From positions 496,001 to 560,000 of the forward strand of contig CBDCTY010000001.1 of assembly GCA_965222445.1 (NCBI GenBank): a stretch of 64,000 nucleotides of DNA, written 5' to 3'. A model generated the notes under the pieces. The model did not search any database. It saw nothing but the letters and a program-made list of their open reading frames with translations, and was not told where the DNA came from. Shown piece by piece: positions 1 through 8,421 of this stretch. The DNA comes from GCA-958296115 sp965222445. Its GTDB lineage: Bacteria > Chloroflexota > Dehalococcoidia > Lucifugimonadales > CAJWER01. Each line of letters opens with the position of its first letter. Position 1 is the first letter of the stretch. The position numbers and the translations under genes were made by a program.

Positions 1-384
1 GTGCTCTTCTCGGGGCGCGAGCTCGGCTTCCAGCAGCAGGTGATGTTCGCCAACACGTCCGACTGGCGCTTCGACGCGCCAGGGTCGACCCACTACGTCG
101 ACTTCATAGACCGGGCGACCCGGGGCGACATCGACGACCAGATGTACGCAGAGCACATCCAGCCCCTCAAGGCGCTGTCGGACCGGTGGTGGCAGCGCAC
201 GATGCAGAAGCAGAAAGGCGCGCTGCCCGTGCCCATGGTGAAGCGGTGGGGCGAGCTGATGGGTATGGCCGGCGGTGGCGTCAGGCCCCCCCTGATGGAC
301 ATGACGGATGACGAAAAGAGGGAGCTCGAGGCCGACCTCGCAGGGGTGAACAGAGAACGGCTGGCTGCCGTAGGTGGTGCATAG
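1..384 (+). CDS. DapA/N-acetylneuraminate lyase family protein, C-terminal part
   Basis: This is the C-terminal 127 residues of a class I aldolase-type TIM-barrel protein of the dihydrodipicolinate synthase family; its 5' part lies outside the window. The segment around residues 50-100 (LKALSDRWWQR, then LPVPMVKRWGELMG and VRPPL) matches the helical C-terminal region these enzymes use for packing. The catalytic Lys and Tyr are not in the visible part, so the substrate cannot be judged. The stop codon directly touches the ATG of the next gene, so the two are probably co-transcribed and translationally coupled. Confidence 0.75.
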   Translation: MLFSGRELGFQQQVMFANTSDWRFDAPGSTHYVDFIDRATRGDIDDQMYAEHIQPLKALSDRWWQRTMQKQKGALPVPMVKRWGELMGMAGGGVRPPLMDMTDDEKRELEADLAGVNRERLAAVGGA

Positions 385-1365
385 ATGATATTGATGGTCA
401 GTGTCCAGAACCTTCCCGAAGCCCACCAGGCCCTCAAGGGTGGGGCGGACATAGTGGACGTGAAGAACCTGCAGGAGGCCCTGGTCGGCTCCGCTGAGCC
501 GGGCCTGGTCAAGCAGATCCGCGAGACCGTGCCATCCGCGCATCACGCCAGCGTAACGCTGGGCGTCGTGCCGAACCAGGCGGGCACGGTGGCCATGGCC
601 GTCTACACCGCCGGGCTGCTCGATGCCACGTCCGTGAAGGTCGGCTTCATGAAGTCCGAGTACGACGAGGCGGTGGAAGTCCTGCAGGCATCCAAGAGGG
701 CCCTGGACGGCTTCGAAACGAAGCTCATAGGCTCCCTGTTCGCCGACAACCACCTGTACGACGGCCTGGAGCCGCGCCGCATGGTCGAGCTTGCGAAGGA
801 CAGCGAGTGCGACGGCTGGCTCATCGACACTCTAACCAAGGATGGACGGAACCTGTTCGACTTCATACCGGAGGTCGAGTTGCGGGAGATGGTGTTCGAG
901 GGCAAGGAGGTGGGCATGAGCACGGCACTGTCTGGCCACCTGAAGCTCGACGACCTCGACGAGCTTGCCCGGATCAACCCCGATATCGTGGGTGTACGCG
1001 GAGCCGTTTGCGCGAAGGGCGACCGGGGCGAGGGTGTCTACTGGGAGGCCGTGGCCGAGTTCAAGCGCGAGCTCGACGCCAGGCGGACGGGCGAGATCGA
1101 CGTGCGGGATGGGGCCCACGCCGCCTCCGGCAACGGGTCCGCCAGCGGTTGGATCGTCATAGACGGGACCGGGAAGTCGTGCGCCAGCATCCTTGCGGAG
1201 TTGACGGCCCAGGTGGAGGCGGACTCGGGGTCGTTCGTCGAGGTCGTCATGCCGGACGTGCTGAACACCTACGATGTGCTAGTATGGGCCGAGAATGGGG
1301 GCCACAGCGTGCTCACGCAGCGGAAGGACCCCGACGGAATCACGCGCGTCCTGATCCAACCATAG
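385..1365 (+). CDS. mfnB: MfnB-type (5-formylfuran-3-yl)methyl phosphate synthase fused to a TusA-like domain
   Basis: Residues 1-235 match MfnB, which condenses two glyceraldehyde-3-phosphate molecules into a furan phosphate on the way to methanofuran or methylofuran. The start MILMVS, Asp25 and Lys27 in ADIVDVKN, Lys85 in VKVGF and Lys152 in TLTKDG align with the expected active-site positions. After a Gly/Ser linker, residues 255-326 look like a TusA/SirA sulfur-carrier fold, with Cys266 in GKSCASI at the place of the TusA cysteine, but without the usual CPxP. MfnB proteins normally stop near residue 235, so this is a fusion. ATG 385 directly follows the upstream stop codon. The furan synthase call is strong; the role of the second domain is inference. 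Confidence 0.8.
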   Translation: MILMVSVQNLPEAHQALKGGADIVDVKNLQEALVGSAEPGLVKQIRETVPSAHHASVTLGVVPNQAGTVAMAVYTAGLLDATSVKVGFMKSEYDEAVEVLQASKRALDGFETKLIGSLFADNHLYDGLEPRRMVELAKDSECDGWLIDTLTKDGRNLFDFIPEVELREMVFEGKEVGMSTALSGHLKLDDLDELARINPDIVGVRGAVCAKGDRGEGVYWEAVAEFKRELDARRTGEIDVRDGAHAASGNGSASGWIVIDGTGKSCASILAELTAQVEADSGSFVEVVMPDVLNTYDVLVWAENGGHSVLTQRKDPDGITRVLIQP

Positions 1366-1378
1366 CAAGTCCTCTCAT

Positions 1379-1455
1379 GGGCCAGTAGCTCAGCCGGTTA
1401 GAGCGCAGTCCTGATAAGACTGAGGTCCCTGGTTCGAGTCCAGGCTGGCCCACCA
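1379..1455 (+). tRNA. tRNA-Ile (GAT anticodon)
   Basis: The acceptor stem GGGCCAG pairs with CTGGCCC, the anticodon stem CAGTC/GACTG encloses the loop CTGATAA (anticodon GAT), and the T arm contains GGTTCGAGTCC. Discriminator A1452 is followed by an encoded CCA. Its 3' end is imperfectly repeated at 1872-1919. Confidence 0.97.
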
Positions 1456-1994
1456 TTTTTGACGGTAGACAGAACTGAGCCGTTCAGCGCCATCTCCTCG
1501 GCGTTCCTGCCGGGTATGCGGCTATCGTCGGGCATGGGGACAGTGTAGCGCGCCACCGCGTTGCCGGGCACGACTACGATCTCCTTGTCCTCCTTGTCGA
1601 GGAGGGCAGTCAGCCCAACGCTCCCTTCCGGGCAATCCTCATCCGACGGACACAATAGCAACGGAAAACTCAGGTACTCATGGGCGGTCGATTTGGGTCC
1701 ATTCAAGCTAGGTCGGATCGCCAGACAGCAGCGTGCCCCACAACGGCCTGCCGGAGAGGGTGGGGCCATTGGGAAGGGGCGTGGCGCGCGACCGAGTGAG
1801 CACACCGAGGCCGACTAGGCCTTACGGGCTCGATCTAGCGAGGCGGGATGGACGACTCGGCTCCCCCATGGCTGGTTCGATCCCTGGCAACTTGGGCCTA
1901 TTTTGACGATAGACAGAACCATCTTCGAGATGTGGTTGGGAGGATTCTGAGGCTCACCTGGGTCTGCTACCCCACGATTATGACGGGAAGCGGG
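1456..1994. other. Gene-free stretch with a decayed copy of the tRNA-Ile 3' end (possible att scar)
   Basis: No convincing gene is seen. The block 1872-1919 resembles 1429-1475: both start CTGGTTCGA and end TTTTGACGRTAGACAGAAC, with a diverged middle covering the T arm and acceptor end. Such a duplication at a tRNA 3' end is what tyrosine-integrase elements leave, but no integrase remains between the copies. The minus strand of about 1480-1700 reads open and could be a coding remnant that I cannot identify; its last part is only the tRNA read antisense. Confidence 0.5.
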
Positions 1995-3389
1995 TCAGGC
2001 GTCCTCGGCGTCCTGTTGGGAATCCCGCACCTGCCTACCCAGAACGGTCAAGCGGTATCTTTGCGTCCTGCTTCTTGGGCTGTCCGGTAGAGTCATCTCT
2101 ACGAGGCCCGCATCAAAACAGGGTTGCAAGTACGTTCTGGCAAAGTGCCTGCGGTCAGCCAATCCCAATGCGTCCATAAGCTCCGCCCGGCTCATCTCCC
2201 CCTGCAAGGCTGCGATGAGCCGTTCCACATGGGGTGTCACATGGGGGGGTTCATGGGGTGTCACATGAGGGGCGACGCCCGCTTCATGGCGTGGGAAGGT
2301 CACCGTCAGCCAATCGGGGGACACCTGGATAGCCGGTTCTGCGACGCCGTATTCCAGGCAGGCGTCGTGAATCCGCCTGATGCCGCTGCCGATCTGCTCC
2401 ACCAGCTTCATGCGGTAGAGCATACTGAAGAGCAGGGGGTTCCGGGGGACGCTCTTGCTGCCCAGGTCCTCTTCCCGCATCCCGGCGGGAAGTCCGCCCG
2501 GCGTCACGATCTCCACCCGGTCCTGGAAGATGTAGACCTGCACGTTGGCCGTGCTGCGATAGTCGCGGTAGGCGATGGCGTTCACCACGGCCTCCCGCAG
2601 GGCGCTCTCGGGCAGCTCCAACCGCTCGTCTCGTCCCTGGGCGTGGGGAATGAGGGCGGAGTTCAGCTTGGCCTGAAAATACGCCATGACCTCCTGGTAG
2701 ATGGAATAGAGATTCCCGCGAAACTCCTTGCGGTCCAGGATGTGAGTCTTGGCGCCGCCACGGAAGACGGCGCAGGTTACGCCAGCTTGAAGGGTGAAAC
2801 GGGTGATGTCGTCGGCCAGCAGCCAGGCCCCTGCGTGGGTCATCCCGGCATCCTTGAGCAGGTGCAGGTTCTCCAAGACCGTCGTCGGGTCCAGCCCAGG
2901 GTCGATACCGGCGCGCTCCGCAAACTCGGCCCAACGCTGGGGAGTGACCTCGACGGACGGGTCGAAGGCGTTGCAGGGCGTCTCGTCCAGTCTGATGAGG
3001 CCCTCCTTGAAGAAGAACTCCCGAATCTCGTCGCGGGACATCTGTTGACAGGTCGCGCCCTCTCGTATGTAGAACCTGCCTCCGAAGGCGTAAGGCTTGC
3101 CGTGCTGCTCCGGGACTGTGACGCAGAGTATGTCTCCTTCACTCTCCACTTCCACAGCCACGGGCGGGTCCGCCGAACGCGCAACGCTTTGGACCTGGGA
3201 CTTTAGTCGATTGTGGTCCCCTACGCCGACCACGGCTCCGGAATCGTCAACCCCGATCAAGATTACCCCCCCGGTGGCGTTGGCAAAGGCGCATATCTCC
3301 CTACCGAGGTCGGAGGGCATCGACCGCTTGAACTCGGAGGTGAATCCCTCGCCTATGGCAATCAGGCTGGAGAGTCTTGGCTTGTTCAC
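1995..3389 (-). CDS. AlbA_2/Schlafen-like putative ATP-binding transcriptional regulator
   Basis: The 464-residue product begins with an AlbA_2 domain at about residues 10-125 (EFKRSMPSDLGREICAFAN, then GGVILIGVDDSG). A GHKL-like ATPase module follows at about 250-375 (LREAVVNAIAYRDY, VEIVTPGGLP, NPLLFSMLYRM, EQIGSGIRRI), and a winged-helix region closes the protein after residue 400. This order is typical of the COG2865 regulator family common in accessory DNA. A His/Pro-rich repeat (PHVTPHEPPHVTPHV) forms the linker before the winged helix. It stands alone on the minus strand in the accessory zone after tRNA-Ile. The target and ligand are unknown. Confidence 0.75.
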   Translation of the reverse strand: MNKPRLSSLIAIGEGFTSEFKRSMPSDLGREICAFANATGGVILIGVDDSGAVVGVGDHNRLKSQVQSVARSADPPVAVEVESEGDILCVTVPEQHGKPYAFGGRFYIREGATCQQMSRDEIREFFFKEGLIRLDETPCNAFDPSVEVTPQRWAEFAERAGIDPGLDPTTVLENLHLLKDAGMTHAGAWLLADDITRFTLQAGVTCAVFRGGAKTHILDRKEFRGNLYSIYQEVMAYFQAKLNSALIPHAQGRDERLELPESALREAVVNAIAYRDYRSTANVQVYIFQDRVEIVTPGGLPAGMREEDLGSKSVPRNPLLFSMLYRMKLVEQIGSGIRRIHDACLEYGVAEPAIQVSPDWLTVTFPRHEAGVAPHVTPHEPPHVTPHVERLIAALQGEMSRAELMDALGLADRRHFARTYLQPCFDAGLVEMTLPDSPRSRTQRYRLTVLGRQVRDSQQDAEDA

Positions 3390-3816
3390 GGTGTCATGTC
3401 CGGTTTAGTGGGATGATCGACGCTTCCTGAGTTGGAACGATGGTTCCCGAACGCCCATTTCTCCAATGTTGAGTACCTTCCAGAAAGAGTGTCTGCGGCC
3501 TTCCAAGCCTACGTTTTTCGCCACTATCGTCACAGAGTCCAGTAGGTGACCTCGCTGGTACTTAGGCCAAGACAGGTACTCCTCTTTTAGGACGTGTTGA
3601 GGAATAATACTTCTACAAGGGGTCTTAGCCTATCTCTCATTGTAAGCTGTGGGGACAGGAGCCGCCATCATTCCCAATGTCCGTCAGAACGATCCCCATA
3701 CCGCATGTTCCAGGTGTCTACTACAAGGCAGGCCATAGGCCCACTTGCTTTCCTCCCACGTCCTCTGGCTATGGCCCGTCGAGAACGAGTCCATCCGTGT
3801 AGAGTGGTGACCCAAT
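3390..3816. other. Gene-free stretch with a coding-like remnant
   Basis: No intact gene is seen. On the minus strand an open frame ends at a TAA at 3405-3407 and runs back to about 3620. It encodes a compositionally normal tail containing KEEYLSWPKY and SFWKVLNIGEMG, but it has no start codon and I do not recognise it. It may be the broken end of a lost gene. Confidence 0.3.
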
Positions 3817-4632
3817 CTAGTCCTCCCTTCCAGAGGTGTTCTGCCGCTGCTCTGGGCATTCGTTTAGATTCGGCGATAGCTTTCCCCATTTCAGCAGAAA
3901 GCGCCTCAACGGTTCCGAAACCACGGAGCTAAGCAGAACTCCGGCGATGGTCAGGGATACCGCCGACCAGGCTGGACTGAGGTCGAGCATCCCAGGAACG
4001 GCTACTGCGACAACAATGATCGGCAGAAACAGAATGGCCATTGCAAGCGCCTGCATCCCTGGACCGCTCAACGGACAATCTTTCCGTCGTCCGGCGGTGT
4101 CCCATATCTGCCTCGCAACCGGTACCCAGATAATTCCGCCGAGAATCACCACCGGGAGTGGCAACAACAGAAGGTCGAACCAACTATCATCCCCGGCCAA
4201 TGCCGCAGTCCAGTAGATCATCATCAAAGCTAGCGCGAGCATCAACGCAGTAAGCAACAACCAGTTGTGGCGCATCAGTTTCCAAACCAGCCAACCGTAT
4301 GGGGGTATGACCAGTGAAACAGCCGCGTTGCCTGCCAGTGATTGCCAGTTGAACTCGTCGCTGGCTACAAGTAGCAATGCGAGCACAAAGAACGCAGCGA
4401 TCCAGAATTGCTCACTTCTCGACTTCAAGGGTCTTGGTTCAGACAAGAGCTCTGCCACCGGCAACATGGCGACAAGCAGGCTTATCGAGATGCGGGCAGA
4501 CAAGTCATCAATCACGCTGAAGTACCAAGTAAGGGCGTAGATTGGAACGCAATGAATCACGCTGACCAGAAGGACACCCGGGAGCCGAGGACGGAATTCC
4601 TTGTAAGCATCGCGAACGAAGGTGAGTTTCAT
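3817..4632 (-). CDS. Polytopic integral membrane protein, unknown function
   Basis: The 271-residue product has about seven hydrophobic segments (for example VLLVSVIHCVPIYALTWYF, FWIAAFFVLALLLVA, LLLTALMLALALMMIYW and LLLPLPVVILGGIIW), so it should sit in the cytoplasmic membrane. It has no signal peptide and no motif I recognise. Its ATG overlaps the TAA of the upstream winged-helix gene (TAATGA), so the two are translationally coupled. The coupling suggests a small regulator and membrane-protein module, but the function is unknown. Confidence 0.6.
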   Translation of the reverse strand: MKLTFVRDAYKEFRPRLPGVLLVSVIHCVPIYALTWYFSVIDDLSARISISLLVAMLPVAELLSEPRPLKSRSEQFWIAAFFVLALLLVASDEFNWQSLAGNAAVSLVIPPYGWLVWKLMRHNWLLLTALMLALALMMIYWTAALAGDDSWFDLLLLPLPVVILGGIIWVPVARQIWDTAGRRKDCPLSGPGMQALAMAILFLPIIVVAVAVPGMLDLSPAWSAVSLTIAGVLLSSVVSEPLRRFLLKWGKLSPNLNECPEQRQNTSGRED

Positions 4633-4976
4633 TATTCGCTTTTCTCCCCTTTCGGCATGCGGTAGCCGACGCGGGGCTCAGTGAAGACGTAGGTAGGGTT
4701 GTCGGCGTCGTCGCGCAGCTTGCGGCGGAGTCTCTTCACAACGTTGCGGACCAGCCAGGGTTCGCCGGCCCTTTCCGGCCCCCAGACCCGATCCAGCAGT
4801 TCGTCGTGGGTCAGCACCCGACCGGCGTTGACCGAATACTTGGGGAACAAGTCGTACTCGGTTGGGGTCAGATGGACCGGGCGTCCGGCCAGCGTCACTC
4901 TGTGCTGGGGGTAGTCAATGGTAGGTCTCCCACCACAAGGGGCTCCGACCGCGATGGAGTTGAAAACCCCATCCAT
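4632..4976 (-). pseudogene. OmpR/PhoB-type winged-helix domain without receiver domain
   Basis: The product carries a complete OmpR-type DNA-binding domain (IDYPQHRVTLAGRPVHLTPTEYDLF, recognition helix VVKRLRRKLRDD, wing VFTEPRVGYRM). The preceding receiver domain with its phosphorylatable Asp is absent, and there are only about 28 unrelated residues before the winged helix. The open frame continues upstream into the abiEii gene without homology, so the gene probably lost its 5' part when the AbiE pair moved in. Because it remains open and coupled to the membrane-protein gene, it could still be expressed as a phosphorylation-independent regulator. ATG 4976 is a guess. Confidence 0.65.
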
Positions 4977-5004
4977 CCAACAGAATTTGTCCTCTTCAAC
5001 ATCA

Positions 5005-5973
5005 TCAAGACATTCCCTTGTGGCGCCGCACATTCTGGGCCTTCCACTCAAGTAGAGGTTGAGCTTGGATGCGTTCCTGGAGCATCCCATCGGGGGTCAG
5101 GAGCGTCGCATCAATCTTCCCTTCGTTGAGCAACAGGTCTAGGAATGCCCGCTCCGCCTCATTGAAGGGAAGCAACCCATGTAGCGCCTGGCGGCATTCG
5201 TCTACCAGGTTTTCTCCATAGCCGACCGTTTCAAGACCCCGAACTCCGCCCATTCGGAGTGCAGGCACGAGTTGGCTGGATAACTCGGCTGGGTCGAATG
5301 CCACATCTTCGACTGTAACTGTGCGCCAGTCTCTCCTACCCATTGCTCCGTATACGACGAAGGCGATTCTGAGCCTTGCAAGGTCGAGGCCGTGCATGGA
5401 GAGGACCAAGCGGCTGTCGAACAAGTCCCTGGCCCTGCGGCGAGCCAACAGTGCCGTGAGCTTCCCTGCGGCGAGTTCGTGGATGTTCATCACCGGAATG
5501 CCGGTTGCCCGCCAGCCGCCCAGAGAATGGGAGTCCATGGTCGCAGCGGGCCACAGAGGCACGCGGTACATGTAGTTGATGTCCACGTCGACCCTGCCGC
5601 TCTGCCCAGAAGCCGTGGGATAGCGGAGCGACCACTTGCCTCCCGCATGTTCTTGAGGAATCCGCCTGATGCCGAAGTCCTCTCGGCTGAAGACTGCCTG
5701 CATCGCCTCCTCGATCCTGGGACGCTCATCCAGCATGGCTTCTCTGCTCTCGGCGCCCACATAGTTCAGGTCGATATCGACGGACAGCCTGGGCACGTCG
5801 AACACGAACAGATTCAATGCTGTGCCACCTTTGAGGGCGAGCTTCCCCTTTAAGAAGGGATGGCTACGGATGGCTTCGAGCAGTCCGAGTAGTTGGATGG
5901 CCTTCTCCAGCACGTCCGAACGGAACCCGGTCGCCTCCGCGTCTGCTGCCAACCTCTCAGGCGAAACCCTCAT
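5005..5973 (-). CDS. abiEii: AbiEii/AbiGii-family nucleotidyltransferase toxin
   Basis: The product is the toxin half of an AbiE-type (type IV) toxin-antitoxin and abortive-infection pair. The nucleotidyltransferase signature is clear near residues 48-70: LKGGTALNLFVFD followed by RLSVDIDLNY, giving the GG(S/T) and DxD metal-binding motifs. A conserved segment MNIHELAAGKLTALLARRRARDLFD at about 165-190 supplies the K/R-rich third motif of the family. Length (322 residues) is normal. Its ATG overlaps the antitoxin stop by 4 nt (ATGA), so antitoxin and toxin form one unit transcribed leftward. Known relatives transfer nucleotides to tRNA or bind GTP; activity here is inferred. Confidence 0.88.
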   Translation of the reverse strand: MRVSPERLAADAEATGFRSDVLEKAIQLLGLLEAIRSHPFLKGKLALKGGTALNLFVFDVPRLSVDIDLNYVGAESREAMLDERPRIEEAMQAVFSREDFGIRRIPQEHAGGKWSLRYPTASGQSGRVDVDINYMYRVPLWPAATMDSHSLGGWRATGIPVMNIHELAAGKLTALLARRRARDLFDSRLVLSMHGLDLARLRIAFVVYGAMGRRDWRTVTVEDVAFDPAELSSQLVPALRMGGVRGLETVGYGENLVDECRQALHGLLPFNEAERAFLDLLLNEGKIDATLLTPDGMLQERIQAQPLLEWKAQNVRRHKGMS

Positions 5974-6785
5974 GTCACTTCCGCCCAGGACCGCTCAACC
6001 ACTTCGGTAGGGACTACCAAGTTCCATTCGTCGACAAGGCTTCCGTCCCTACTTCCTCTCCGGTCGATGTAGTGGGGCTGCCGGGGGCGTTGACTGCGGA
6101 GTGCCGTCAGGTGGCGCTCCTCCACCATCAGCGCCTCGCGGTGCTGGTCCAGGTAGAAGCCCACCTTCGATGCGGTCGTCGCATTTCCAAGCAGGAGGAC
6201 ATACTCCACTATCTTGTCGAGGTCGAAGAACTCCACTGATTCCAGAGAGCGCCATACTTCCTCCCAGCCTCCTGCATGGCGGGGGCGGTCCAGAACATCC
6301 ACCAGGGTGCGCTCAAGACTTGTGACTCTCAAAGACATGCCGGCGCGCTCCGCCTGCGAGACGCCGAAATGTTCCTTCCCTAAACGGACAAGCGCCTCTG
6401 GGAATCTGGCTCCCCGATAGACGTGAGAGCGGAACGTCAGCGGCTCCAGCGGGCGCGACGCCAAGTACGTCAGATGCTGCCATACCGAGTAGGCTCTCCC
6501 GTGGAACTCCAACGCCGTGTGGTACGACAGAACCGAGTCTGGTGTAAGCCTGGACGCTATCAGGTAAGGGTCTATTGGATAGGCGTCGCCGCCGGCTTCC
6601 GGCGGGATGACGGCGAACAGCCCGCGCCGAACGCGAACAAGCCGTCCCGTCCGGGTGTGGTAGGCAACGAGTGATTCTTGAGTTCTTGCTCCTGCATGGC
6701 CGCCACTGGAGAGATGCGAAGCCAACTCCTCTGCGGTGAACACCGGATATCGGCGAAAGAACGTGTCGTGTTTGATAGTTGGCAT
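5970..6785 (-). CDS. abiEi: AbiEi-family antitoxin / transcriptional autorepressor
   Basis: The 271-residue product starts with a winged-helix region (residues 10-65, including FTAEELASHL and RVRRGLFAVIPPE) followed by the AbiEi C-terminal domain (YLIASRLTPDSVLSYHTALEFHG, VTSLERTLVDVLDRP). AbiEi proteins neutralise the AbiEii nucleotidyltransferase and repress their own promoter by binding inverted repeats. A candidate operator with GCTACAC arms lies 18-51 bp upstream of the start. The gene is first in the operon and overlaps abiEii by 4 nt. Confidence 0.85.
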   Translation of the reverse strand: MPTIKHDTFFRRYPVFTAEELASHLSSGGHAGARTQESLVAYHTRTGRLVRVRRGLFAVIPPEAGGDAYPIDPYLIASRLTPDSVLSYHTALEFHGRAYSVWQHLTYLASRPLEPLTFRSHVYRGARFPEALVRLGKEHFGVSQAERAGMSLRVTSLERTLVDVLDRPRHAGGWEEVWRSLESVEFFDLDKIVEYVLLLGNATTASKVGFYLDQHREALMVEERHLTALRSQRPRQPHYIDRRGSRDGSLVDEWNLVVPTEVVERSWAEVT

Positions 6786-6802
6786 CGTCGCTTTTCTTTC
6801 GA

Positions 6803-6836
6803 GCTACACAGGTCTAAGCTATGTATATCGTGTAGC
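6803..6836. promoter_or_regulatory. Inverted repeat, candidate AbiEi operator
   Basis: GCTACAC at 6803-6809 and GTGTAGC at 6830-6836 form a perfect 7-bp inverted repeat with a 20-bp spacer, just upstream of the abiEi start. AbiEi antitoxins are known to bind inverted repeats in their promoter. Confidence 0.45.
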
Positions 6837-6890
6837 CTTGGCAATCAGTGTTGGCAAGTCACTTGTCGTTGAGACGGATAATACATATAC

Positions 6891-6919
6891 ATATTACGGG
6901 TTATCTGTGCGCTATTCAA
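6891..6919 (-). promoter_or_regulatory. Candidate sigma-70 promoter for abiEi-abiEii
   Basis: On the minus strand TTGAAT (6914-6919) and TAATAT (6891-6896) are separated by 17 bp, giving a plausible -35/-10 pair. The predicted transcript would start about 100 nt before abiEi and run through the inverted repeat at 6803-6836. Confidence 0.35.
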
Positions 6920-7358
6920 GTAGGCCTCACTTGCGCGCCGTGCCATAGTTGGCGTATAGTAACGTCGGTGCAGTGCCGCGTCTTGTTGTATTGCTATATT
7001 GAGTGTTGGGTTGAGCGCCATGACGAAAGCGATGAGAGCATGGTAACCGTTCAGAGGGGTTCTCCCCGGTCGGCAGCGTCGCCGATGGGCTGCTTGGCTC
7101 CAGGCAAGGCAGCGCCCCGTCGCTCCGCCGACGTTCGCCTCATCGCCCCTGACCGGCCGCACAGCGTGAGAACGCACGTTCTATCCCCCCCCCCCCCCCC
7201 GATTTTCCCTCTCCTCTAGCCCCACTGCCGCTTCAGGCCCGTCCCTCTCCTCCGGTCCCCGGGCGGCGTATCCGCGCGTCCGGCGATCAGCCCGTTTGCG
7301 CCTCACTTCCCCGCTCGAACGCTCCCCCTGGGGATAGCGCCATGAGGAAGCGGGCAAG
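6920..7358. other. Gene-free stretch with a 16-base C homopolymer
   Basis: No supported gene is found here. A run of 16 C occupies 7185-7200 in the middle of the gap. Such a tract can slip during replication and sequencing, so the local length and even the join may be unreliable. Confidence 0.6.
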
Positions 7359-8342
7359 GTGGGCGATGTGAGAATCAAGGAAGAGTACATTGTCCCGGGT
7401 CTGGGAGCGATTATCCTGCTGTCCGTCTTTGGCTTTGCGACGGGCGGCGCTTCGCCGATCTACCCCGTGCTCCTGGGGATTCTCGGATTGGCGGCGGTGG
7501 GGACATATTTCCTGCCCGCCGCCGTCCAGGTGGAGATACGGATAGCGATAGCCGTCCTTGGCCTGATGATCCTGGTCTTCTATTTCAGCTCCGTGTCCTT
7601 CTGGCTGGCCCTGCTGGCGTTCGGGGCGATGGGAGCGTCTCAGATTCGCCATGGCGCTACGCTGAGCATGCCTCCCCAACACACCGTCGCATATGTGAAG
7701 ACGCTGCTGGGTAAACGGGGCGCGGCGGGAACGGCAGGCGTCGAGTCCGAGTCCGACGGCGGCGATGGGTCCGGTGAGACGCCCCCAAAGACCGATGCCT
7801 CGGGTGAAACCCGCGCAGCGGCTCCCGCCGCCGCATTGCAGGGGCTTGGCGCACTGCAAAGAATGCTGAGGGTAAACGTCGGCGGCATCGGATGTTCAGT
7901 TCTGGGCGCGCTCATGCTGCTCAGCATTTTCACCATGCCCTATGTCGCCCTGGTGGCAAGCGTAGAGTACCGCGGAGAGTCCGAGTCGGAATCGGAGGGC
8001 TTTACCTTCCTAGAGGTGTCCCAGGAAATCGATGAAGAGTTGGATGACGGCATTCCTGGAATACTGTTTATCGTCCTGGCGGCCGTGGCGGCTGTGAGCA
8101 CGGCATCGGTGATTCTGCCCCGGTGGGCAGTCATAGCTGCCGGTGTTGCCGGGATGGCGGTGACGCTGCTCTCGTACATCTACATCTTCGACGCGTTCAG
8201 CGACGCCTTCGAAAGAGCCGACTTTGGCTCCAACGTCAGCATACTTACGATTCCCCACATAGGTTGGTTCGCGGTGGGAGGGTGCTTCATGGCGATGACC
8301 GTGCTGCAGCTCATCCCCCGCTTGAACAGGTCCAAAGGCTAG
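7359..8342 (+). CDS. Integral membrane protein, unknown function
   Basis: The 327-residue product has an N-terminal block of about three to four transmembrane segments (residues 10-95), a hydrophilic Gly/Ser/Glu-rich linker (about 115-165) and a second block of four segments (about 175-320) with an acidic loop (YRGESESESEGF to EELDDGIPG) between them. No motif ties it to a known family. The start is GTG 7359, or the in-frame GTG 7368; neither has a strong ribosome-binding site. It precedes the LRR lipoprotein gene by about 80 bp on the same strand. Confidence 0.6.
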   Translation: MGDVRIKEEYIVPGLGAIILLSVFGFATGGASPIYPVLLGILGLAAVGTYFLPAAVQVEIRIAIAVLGLMILVFYFSSVSFWLALLAFGAMGASQIRHGATLSMPPQHTVAYVKTLLGKRGAAGTAGVESESDGGDGSGETPPKTDASGETRAAAPAAALQGLGALQRMLRVNVGGIGCSVLGALMLLSIFTMPYVALVASVEYRGESESESEGFTFLEVSQEIDEELDDGIPGILFIVLAAVAAVSTASVILPRWAVIAAGVAGMAVTLLSYIYIFDAFSDAFERADFGSNVSILTIPHIGWFAVGGCFMAMTVLQLIPRLNRSKG

Positions 8343-8421
8343 ATGCGAGACCGGCGACACTCCTGCCGGCCAGTTAGGGAGGACGCTTACGCCGGATATC
8401 AACAACATGAATGGAGAGAAA

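Noticed and set aside
1398..1805. Minus-strand 135-residue reading frame overlapping tRNA-Ile
   Set aside because: Its N-terminal coding part contains no recognisable domain, and its C-terminus is simply the tRNA gene translated on the wrong strand.
6845..7219. Overlapping frames on both strands of the gap after the AbiE genes
   Set aside because: They lack ribosome-binding sites, overlap each other on opposite strands and cross the poly-C tract; nothing in them resembles a protein family.
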